DNA of 64,000 bases. Source: Elephas maximus indicus (Eukaryota; Chordata; Mammalia; Proboscidea; Elephantidae). The translations under genes were made by a program, and so were the position numbers. Shown in pieces: positions 56,186-64,000 of this stretch (the stretch's first letter is position 1; each line of letters begins with the position of its first letter). The notes beneath the pieces were generated by a model, which saw only the letters and a program-made list of their open reading frames with translations, was not told where the DNA came from and searched no databases. Where the stretch lies: the NCBI RefSeq assembly GCF_024166365.1, contig NC_064846.1:33625866-33689865 (forward strand). The letters are read 5' to 3'.

Positions 56186-57188
56186 TTTTAAATTTATTTT
56201 TTAATTTCTATTGTGCTTTATGTGAAAGTTTACAAATCAAGTCAGTCTGTCACACAAAAACTTATATACACCTTGCTACATACTCCCAATTGCTCTCCCC
56301 CTAATGAGACAGCCCACTCTCTCCCTCCACTCTCTCTTTTCGTGTCCATTCTGCCAACTTCTAACCCCCTCTTCCTTTTCATCTCCCCTCCAGACAGGAG
56401 ATGACAATATAGTCTCAAGTGTCCACATGATTCTAGAAGCTCAACCCTCACCGCATCCCTCTCCAACCCTTTGTCCAGTCCAAACCATGTCTGAAGAGTT
56501 GGCTTCAGGAATGGTTCCTGTCCTGGGCCAACAGAAAGTCTGGGGGCCATGACCACCGGGGTTCTTCTAGTCTTTGTCAGATCTTTAAGTCTGTTCTTTT
56601 TATGAGAATTTGGGGTCTGCATCCCATTGCTCTCCTGCTCCTTCAGGGGTTTTATGTTGTGTTTCCTGTCAGGGCGGTCATCGGTTGTAGCTGGGTGCCA
56701 TCTAGTTCTTCTGGTCTCAGGCTGATGTAGACTCTGGTTTATGTGGTCCTTTCTGTGTCTTGGGCTCGTAATTACCTTGTGTCCTTGGTGTTCTTCATTC
56801 TCCTTTGATCCAGGTGAGTTGAGACCAATTGATGCATCTTAGATGGCTGCTTGCTAGCGTTTAAGACCCCAGACGCTACTCTCCAAATTGGGATGCAGAA
56901 TATTTTCTTAATAGATTTTATTATGCCAATTGACTTAGATAACCCCTGATACCATGATGCCCAAACCCCAGACCCTGGTACGTTGGCCTTCGAAGAACTC
57001 GCTTTATTCAGGAAACTTCTTTGCTTTTGGTTTAGTCCAGTTGTGCTGACCTCGCCTGTATTGTGTGTTGTCTTTCCCTTCACCTAAAGTAGTTCTTATC
57101 TACTATCTAATTTGTGAATACCCCTCTCCCACCCTCCCTCCCTAACCCCTCTTGTAACCATCAAAGAATATTTTCTTCTCTGTTTAAA
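56186..57188 (-). other. L1 3'-UTR
   Basis: Non-coding tail of the full-length L1, the same type as the nested fragment at 4,520-5,253 (GTGAAAGTTTACAAATCAAGTCAG near the end, CTCCAGACAGGAGATG further in). Frames at 56,213-57,083 are artefacts. Confidence 0.88.
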
Positions 57189-60100
57189 CTATTTCTTGAG
57201 TTCTTGTAATAGTGGTCCTATACAATATTTGTCCTTTTGCAACTGACTAATTTCACTCAGCATAATGCCTTCCAGATTCCTCCATGTTATAAAATGTTTC
57301 ACAGATTCCTCACTGTTCTTTATCGATGTGTAGTATTCCATTGTATGAATATACCATAATTTATTTATCCATTCATCCATTGATGGGCACTTTGGTTGCT
57401 TCCATCTTTTTGCTATTGTAAACAGTGCTGCAATAAACATGGGTGTGCATATATCTGTTTGTGTAAAGGCTCTTATTTCTCTAGGATATATTCCAAGGAG
57501 TGGGATTGCTGGATCCTATTTCTTTCTATTTCTAGCTTTTTAAGGAAGCACCAAATCGATTTCCAAAGCAGTTGTATCACTTTACATTCCCACCAGCAGT
57601 GTATAAGTGTTCCAATCACTCAACAACCTCTCCAACATTTATTATTTTGTGTTTTTTGGATTAATGCCTGCCTTGTTGGAGTGGGATGAAATCTCATTGT
57701 AGTTTTGACTTGCATTTCTCTAATGGCTAATGATTGTGAGCATTTCCTCCATGTACCTGTTAGCTACCTGAATGTCTTCTTTAGTGAAGTGTCTGTTCAT
57801 ATCTTTTGCCCATTTTTTAATTGGGTTATTTGTCTTCTTGTAGTTGAGTTTTTGCAGTATCGTGTAGACTTTAGGGGCCAGGCGCTGATCAGAAATGTCA
57901 TAGCTAAAAACTTTTTCCCAGTCTGTAGGTAGCCTTTTTACTCTTTTGGTGAAGTCTTTGGATGAGCATAGTTGTTTGATTTTTAGGAGCTCCCAGTTAT
58001 CTAGTTTTTCTTCTGCATTGTTAGTAATGTTTTGTATACTGTTTATGCCATGTATTAGGGCTCCTAATGTTGTCTCTACTTTTCCTTCCATGATCTTTAT
58101 CGTTTTAGATTTTATATTTAGGTCTTTGGTCCATTTTGCGTTAGTTTTGGTGCTTGGTGTGTGGTATGGATCTCGTTTCATTTTTTTGCAGATGGATATC
58201 CAGTTATGCCAGCACCATTTGATAAAAAGACTGTGTTCTCCCCATTTAACTGCTTAGGGGCCTTTGTTAAATATCAACTGCTCATATGTGGATGGATTTA
58301 TGTCTGGATTCTCAATTCTGTTCCATTGGTCTATGTATATGTTGTTGTACCAGTGCCTGGCTGTTTTAACTACTGTGGCAGTATAATAGGTTCTAAAATC
58401 AGGCAGAGTGAGGCCTCCCACTTTGTTCTTCTTTTTCAGTAATGCTGTACTTATCCAGGGCCTCTTTCCCATCCATATGAATTTGGTGATTTGTTTCTGC
58501 ATCTCATTAAAAAATATCATTGGGATTTGGATCAGAATTGCATTAAATCTATAGATGGCTTTTGGTAGAATAGACATTTTTACCTTGTTGAGTTTTCCTA
58601 TCCATGAGAAATGCATGTTTTTTCCACTTATGTATGTCTCTTTTCATTTCTTGCAGAAGCATTTTGCAGTTTTCTTTGTATAAGTATTTTACATCTCTGG
58701 TAGGATTTATTCATAAGTATTTTATCTTCTTGGGGGCTACTGTAAATAGTATTGATTTGATGATTTCCTCTTCGATGTTCTTTTTGTTGGTTAGAGGAAT
58801 CCAACTGATTTTGTATGTTTATCTTGTATCCTGATGCTCTGCTGAACTCTTCCATTAGTTTCAGTAGTTTTCCTGAGGATTCCTTAGGGTTTTCTGTGTA
58901 TAAGATCATGTCATCTGCAAATAGAGATACTTTTACATCTTTCTTGCCAATCTGGATGCCCTTTATTTTTTTATCTAGCCTAATTGCTCTGGTTAGGACC
59001 TCCAGCGCAGTGTTGAATAAGAATTGTGGCAAAGGGCATCCTTGTCTGGTTCCCAGTCTCAAGGGGAATGCTTTCAGGTTCTCTCCATTTAGGATGATGT
59101 TGGCTATTGGCTTTGTATAAATGCCTTTTATTATGATGAGGAATTTTCCCTCTATTCCTATTTTGCTGGGAGTTTTTATCATGAATTGGTGTTGAAATTT
59201 GTCAAATGCCTTTTCTGCATCAGTTGATAAAATCATGTGGTTCTTGTCTTTTGTTTTGTTTATGTGATGGATTACATTAATTGTTTTTCTAATATTGAAA
59301 CTTCACTGCATATTTGGTATGAATCCCACTTGGTCATGGTGAATTACTTTTTGGACACGTTGTTGAATTCTATTGGCTAGAATTTTGTTGAGGATTTTTG
59401 CATCTAAGTTCTCGAGGGATATAGGTCTGTAATTTTCTTCCTTTTGTGGTGTCTTTACCTGGTTTTGGTATCAGGGATATGCGGACTTCATAGAATGAGT
59501 TTGGGAGTATTCTGTCCCTTTCTATGCTCTGGAATACCTTTAGTAGTAGTTGTGTTAACTCTTCTCTGAATGTTTGGTAGAATTCTATGGTAAAGACATC
59601 CAGGCCAGGGCTTTTTTTTTGTTGGGAGTTTTTTGATTACCTTTTCAATCTCTTTTTTTTGTTATGGGTCTATTTAGTTGTTTTACCTCTGTTCCTGTTA
59701 GTTTAGTTAGGTAGTGTGTTTCTAGGAATTCATCCATTTCTTCTAGGATTTCAAATTTGTTAGAGTACAATTTTTCCTAGTAATCTGATATGATCGTTTT
59801 AATTTCATTTGAGTCTAATTGTAATATCACCTATCTCGTTTCTTATTTGGGTTATTTCCTTCCTTGCCTGTTTTTCTTTTGTCAGTTTGGCCAATGGTTT
59901 CTCAATTTTGTTGATTTTTTCAAAGAACCACGTTTTGATCTTGTTAACTCTTTCAATTGTTTTTTCTGTTTTCTATTTCATTTAGTTCTGCTCTAATTTG
60001 TATTATTTGTTTTCTTCCGGTGCTTGAGTATTTCTTTTGTTGCTCTCTTTCTATTTGTTCAAGTTGTAGGGATAATTCTTTGATTTTGGCCCTTTCTCCT

Positions 60101-61063
60101 TTTTGGATGTGTGCATTTATTGATATAAATTGACCTCTGGGCGCTGCTTTTGCTGTGTCCCAAAGATTCTGATAGGAAGTGTTTCCCTTCTCATTGGATT
60201 CTATGAAGTTCTTTATTCCATCCTTAATGTCTTTTATAATCCAGTCTTTTTTGAGCAGGGTATTGTTCAGTTTCCAGGTGTTTGATTTCTTTTCCCTGCT
60301 CTTTCTGTTATTGATTTCCACTTTTATGGCCTTCTGGTCAGAGAAGATGCTTTGTAATATTTCAGTGTTTTGGATTCTGCTAAGGCTTGCTTTATGACCT
60401 AATATGTGGTCTATTCTAGAGAATGTTCCATGTGCACTGGAAAAGAAAGTATTCTTGGTTCCTGTTGGGTGGAGTGTCCTGTATAGGTCTATAAGGTCAA
60501 GTTGGTTGATTGTGACATTTAGATCTTCCGTGTCTTTATTGAGCTTCTTTCCGGAGGTCCTGTCCTTCACCTAAAGTGGTGTGTTGAAGTCCCCTACTAT
60601 TATTGTGGAGCTGTCTATCTCACTTTTCAATACTGATAGAGTTTGTTTTATGTATCTTGCAGCCCTGTCATTGGGCGCATAAATATTTAATATGGTTATA
60701 TCTTCTTGACATATTGTCCCTTTAATCCTTATATAGTGTCCTTCCTTATCCTTTCTGATGGATTTAACTTTAAAGTCTATTTTGTCAGAAATTAATACTG
60801 CCCCCCTGCTCTTTTTTGATTGTTGTTTGTTTGATATATTTTTTTCCATCCTTTGAGTTTTAGTTTGTGTCTGTAAGTCTAAGGTGTGTCTCTTGTAGGC
60901 AGCATATAGAAGAATCATGTTTTTTAATCCATTCTGCCACTCTCTGTCTCTTTATTGGTGCATTTAGTCCATTTACATTCAGGGTAATAATGTATAGGTA
61001 TGAATTTAGCGCTATCGGTTTGGTGTGTTCTTTTGTGTGTTGTTGACAATTTCTTTTTCCCAC
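57189..61063 (-). pseudogene. L1 ORF2 (endonuclease / reverse transcriptase), broken
   Basis: Length of about 1,290 codons fits mammalian ORF2. Sense order: endonuclease start with ITLNVNGLNAPIKR and CCLQETH (61,063-60,860); VGDFNTPL just before a premature TAG at 60,571-60,573; SRIDHILGH (60,570-59,953); reverse transcriptase with AFDK, RQGCPL and the intact catalytic box FADD in [13 protein letters not shown] (59,236-58,628); then thumb and C-terminal region (58,616-57,189). The open pieces use three different frames, so at least three frameshifts exist. The protein would nick DNA and copy L1 RNA. This copy cannot encode it whole. Confidence 0.92.
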
Positions 61064-61417
61064 TTAATTTTATGTGCTGAGTAGATTATCTTTATATATT
61101 GTCCTTTCCTCATATTTGTTGTTGTTGATTTTGTTTCTGCTGAGTCTCTATTTTTTTTCTTGTATTTTATTTTGATGTGTAGGATAGTTTTTTGGTTTGG
61201 GTTTTGAGGATAGTTTGTCTCCTTTGTAGTTACCTTATTATTTACCCCTATTTTTCTAAACTTAAACCTAACTTTTATTTCTTTGTATCCCCTTGTCTTC
61301 CTCTCCATGTGGAAGATCTATGACTGCATTTCTTAGGCCCGCTTTATTGTTTTAACGTTGTCTTCTTTTACATAGTAACATCACCGTTTCCTGTTTTGAG
61401 TGTTTTTTATCTTGATT
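61064..61417 (-). other. L1 inter-ORF spacer
   Basis: About 350 A-rich (sense) bases between ORF1 and ORF2. A 98-codon Lys/Asn-rich frame (61,012-61,308) across it reflects base composition, not a gene. The ORF1 end used here (TAA at 61,418-61,420) is inferred. Confidence 0.6.
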
Positions 61418-62494
61418 TATTTTTGTGATTTCCCTGTCTGTGTTGATTCTGATTGCTCTGCCCAGTGTTCTAGTCTTGGGTTGATATCTGATATTATTGA
61501 TTTTCTAACCAAAGAACTCCCTTTAGTATTTCTTGTAGTTTTGGTTTGGTTTTTACGAATTCCCTGAACTTCTGTTTTTCTGGAAATGTCCTAATTTCAC
61601 CTTCACACTTAAGAGACAGTTTTGCTGGATATATGATTCTTGGCTGGCAATTATTTTTTCCTTCAATTTTTTATATAAGTCATCCCTTTGCCTTCTTGCC
61701 TGCACGATTTCTGCCGAGTAGCCCGAGCTTATTCTTATTGACTCTCCTTTTTAGGTGACTTTTCGTTTATCCCTAGCTGCTCTTAAAATTCTCTTTATCT
61801 TTGGTATGTTTGATTATAATATGTCTTGGTGACTTTCTTTTAACATCTCCCTTATGTGGGGTTCTATGATCACCTTGGAATGATATCTTCTCATCTTTCA
61901 TGATATCAGGGACGTTTTCTCCAAACAAATCTTCAACAAGACTCTCTGTATTTTCTGTTATCCCTTCCTGTTCTGGTACTCCAATCCCTAGCAGTTTATT
62001 TCTCTTGATAGTGGCCCACATGACTCTTAAGTCTTTTTTTTTATTCTTTTATCCTGTTTTTCTTCAAATATATTGGTGCCATGTGCTTTATCTTCAGGTT
62101 CAGAAATTCTGCCTTCCACTTGATCAATTCTGCTCCTCTGAGTTTCTATTGAATTGTCTACTTCTGCAATTCTATTAATCTTCTGAATTTCTGATTGCTG
62201 TCTGTCTATGGATTTTTCCAGCTTATTACTTTTTTCACTATATTCCTAAATAATCTTTTTAATTTCTTCAGCTGCTTTATCTGTGTGTTCCTTGGCTTGT
62301 TCTGTGTATTGCCCGATTTCCTTCCTGATGTCTTGAAGCGTTCTATATATTAATCTTTTGTATTCTGCCTCTGGTAATTCCAGGAAAGCACTTTTATCTA
62401 GAAGATCCCTTGATTCTATGTTTTGAAAGTTTGTTGAGGCAATCATGCTCAGTGTCTTTACGTGACTTGGTATTGATTGTTGTTTCTGAGCCAT
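61418..62494 (-). pseudogene. L1 ORF1, frameshifted
   Basis: Begins MAQKQQSIPSH at 62,494. The first open piece covers the N-terminal and start of the coiled-coil region. A second piece in another frame (62,021-61,773) contains LGIGVPEQEG (residues 11-20) and SPRHIIIKHTKDKE (65-78), matching the RNA-recognition and C-terminal domain order of ORF1. The total of about 359 codons to an inferred stop at 61,418 is close to the usual size. It would encode the trimeric RNA-binding protein of the L1 particle. Confidence 0.85.
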
Positions 62495-63769
62495 CTATAA
62501 GTTAGTGTATTAGTTTATTTTATGTATGCTTGCTGTGTCATAGCTTCTTGCTTTGTTTTGTTTTAATATGCCCAAATGGGTTGCTTGAGTGAGCTAGGTT
62601 GATTATTTTCACCTTTGGAGCTCTGACGTCCTGTCCCCAGATGGCTAGGACTATTTTCAGGTATATTAGCCTAGGAGTCCATTCACTTTTCTTGTATGAA
62701 TTCAGCTCAGGTGTCCAGGTAGCTGATCATCAAGTGTGTGGTACGGGCTCTGTTCTACAGTCTTAGAGGGGCAAGGGTGACTGGTGTAGGTATTGGTATC
62801 TGATTGCAGCTGTTTATCATGCTCTGAACAAGGCAGGGAGCTGAGAATCTTCCCCCAAGTGTCCTGAGGAAAGCATGTCCCTGTTCCCTAGAGTGTACAG
62901 GTGGGTGGGTTCTGCAAGTGGACCACGGGCACCCAATGATTTTGGTTGTAAGGCCTGGGAGGTACCAGTTACCCTTGGACCCCTGTCGTGGGTGGCTTTG
63001 TTACCTGAGTGGAGTCAACAGTCCTTAGGCCCCTGATGTGGGTCACTGAGGACCCTGTTTGATAGGCAAAGCAGTGTCAAACCTCAAACACCCGCCTTTC
63101 CATGCACAGCTGAAACAGTTGCAGTCTGCCAACAAGGGCCTATTCTCCTGAAATAGGCCCACACAGGTCCATGCAGAGGATAAAGGTACTCAAAGTCCAT
63201 GGACCGTTTATGCCTGGACAGGAGCCACTTCTGTCCTGAGCTCCCCCCATTAGTGGAGCTGGCAAATTATCTTTTCCCCCAATTGTAATTTTTTTCCTTC
63301 TTTAAGGCTGGAGGATGGCTATAGGTGCTCAACAGTGCCTATCTCAAGCCCAGGGAAATCAGCCACTGAAGCTGGCTTGGGAGCTGGGTGGGGGGTGTGG
63401 TAAAAAATATGCAGGTACTTAGCTTTTGCTGAGAGCGCCGTTCTTCTCTGGTTCCAGAGGTGTGAGTAGGCTCTGTTTCTGACTGCATCTCCCTGAGGAA
63501 ACTGTGGCCAAACACTAGTACCAGTCCTCTGCAGCCACTCCTGGAAATGGTGTCTGAGGGTTCCTGGTGATTCAGGTCTGGTAACTCCTCTCCGCTTCTG
63601 AACTGTCTCTTCCTCCCCCTGCCACTAAGTTCATTTTCTAACCCTGCCTTTGATGTTCAGGGCTCCTAGCTTGTCATAAATATACTTGTTTCACTTGTTT
63701 TTTCAGGTCTTTATTGTAAGAGGTTTCACGGGACGAGTCTGTCTATTCCTCCATCTTGGCCTTGCCCTC
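62495..63769 (-). promoter_or_regulatory. L1 5'-UTR / internal promoter region
   Basis: About 1.27 kb upstream of ORF1, GC-richer than the rest of the element. In known L1s this region drives transcription internally. Here the position is shown by the TSD edge. No tandem monomers are visible. Confidence 0.7.
63751..63759 (-). promoter_or_regulatory. YY1-like site at L1 5' end
   Basis: Sense strand reads CCAAGATGG, starting 11 bases from the 5' terminus fixed by the TSD. It resembles the CAAGATGGCCG YY1 site near +13 to +21 of human L1, which sets the start site. Binding is inferred. Confidence 0.6.
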
Positions 63770-63783
63770 CATCTCTGCCTCTT

Positions 63784-64000
63784 GATGTTGGGTTTGGCCA
63801 TATTGCTTGCTTTGGCCAATGTGTTTTTAGCAGACATGTTGCACACAGTGGCTTGGAATGTACTTATCTGCCCTTCTTTTGCTTCTGCCATCACCATGAA
63901 AAGAAACTTGCCTCAGGTAATCTATTGGTCTGAGATGGTTAGGAAGCATGCAGAGGAGAATTGGACCCACAAATCACAGATTGAAGTTGAATCTAGCCAA
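63784..64000 (+). mobile_element. MLT1-like LTR, 3' part (runs off window)
   Basis: TTTGGCCATATTGCTTGCTTTGGCCAATG, CTTCTGCCATCACCATGAAAAG, CAGAGGAGAATTGG and GAATCTAGCCAA follow the MLT1 order. It continues the segment at 56,079-56,185 once the L1 is removed. The end lies outside the window. Confidence 0.75.

Larger units (their letters stand above)
56186..63769 (-). mobile_element. Full-length L1 (7.58 kb) with perfect TSD
   Basis: The only L1 here with both ends. In sense orientation it starts GAGGGCAAGGCCAAGATGG at 63,769, then a GC-richer 5'-UTR (63,769-62,495), ORF1 (62,494 to about 61,418), a spacer of about 350 bases, ORF2 (61,063-57,189), and a 1-kb 3'-UTR with a short A-rich tail. 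It is flanked by a perfect 14-bp TSD CATCTCTGCCTCTT at 56,172-56,185 and 63,770-63,783, and the interrupted LTR resumes correctly on both sides. Frameshifts in ORF1 and ORF2 and a premature stop in ORF2 make it inactive. Lower divergence than the old L1 at 47.5-52.3 kb. Confidence 0.95.

Noticed and set aside
60953..61308. Lys/Asn-rich small ORF between L1 ORF1 and ORF2 as a third L1 gene
   Set aside because: Fits A-rich spacer composition. No domain and no comparable copy in the window.

Overview
This window reads as intergenic or intronic DNA from an afrotherian mammal, most likely an elephant. The organism call rests on three repeat groups occurring together. First, there are about twenty copies or fragments of a tRNA-derived SINE of the AfroSINE type (5' CCTGGTGGCGCAGTGGTTAAG-like head, GGTTCGAACCC B box, CGACTCGACGGCA-like tail). 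Second, there are several RTE/BovB-type LINEs whose 3' ends carry the same CGACTCGACGGCA-like tail. Third, there are L1s of two distinct 3'-end types. I find no intact host protein-coding gene, rRNA, tRNA gene or CRISPR. The longer open frames are LINE pieces, or low-complexity and LINE 3'-UTR artefacts.

Layout. 1-7.9 kb: a MaLR-like LTR, then a plus-strand L1 (379-7918) that hosts an AfroSINE and a full-length minus-strand RTE, which itself hosts an L1 3' end (three nested layers). 9.4-11.7 kb: a second RTE, internally deleted. 12-14.7 kb: L2, MIR, AfroSINE and LTR relics. 14.8-16.1 kb: an RTE with a 5' inversion. 17.0-17.4 kb: a compact, internally deleted RTE bounded by target-site duplications (TSDs). 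17.4-24.3 kb: mostly old L2/MIR relics. 24.6-26.9 kb: another RTE with a 5' inversion, holding the longest open frame (part of a reverse transcriptase). 27.1-35.7 kb: one complete solo LTR and further L2/MIR/AfroSINE. 35.7-39.8 kb: a long polypyrimidine microsatellite, a 72-bp-arm foldback and a cluster of AfroSINEs. 41.1-42.0 kb: an LTR pair with almost no internal sequence, inserted in a MER5-like DNA transposon. 44.0-47.3 kb: a nearly complete RTE. 47.5-52.3 kb: an old minus-strand L1. 52.9-56.1 kb: hAT, MIR and L1 3'-end relics. 56.2-63.8 kb: a full-length minus-strand L1 bounded by a perfect 14-bp TSD and inserted in an MLT1-like LTR.

How the parts relate. The RTE LINEs supply endonuclease and reverse transcriptase. 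The AfroSINEs and the deleted RTE at 16,982-17,372 end in the same 3' motif, so they are probably mobilised in trans by RTE. The L1s form a separate autonomous lineage. The nesting gives a relative order of insertion. The most unusual single item is the long near-perfect foldback at 36,792-36,962, which no repeat family I recognise explains.

Limits: families are named from recalled consensus features, not from a search. Element edges are exact only where TSDs are stated.
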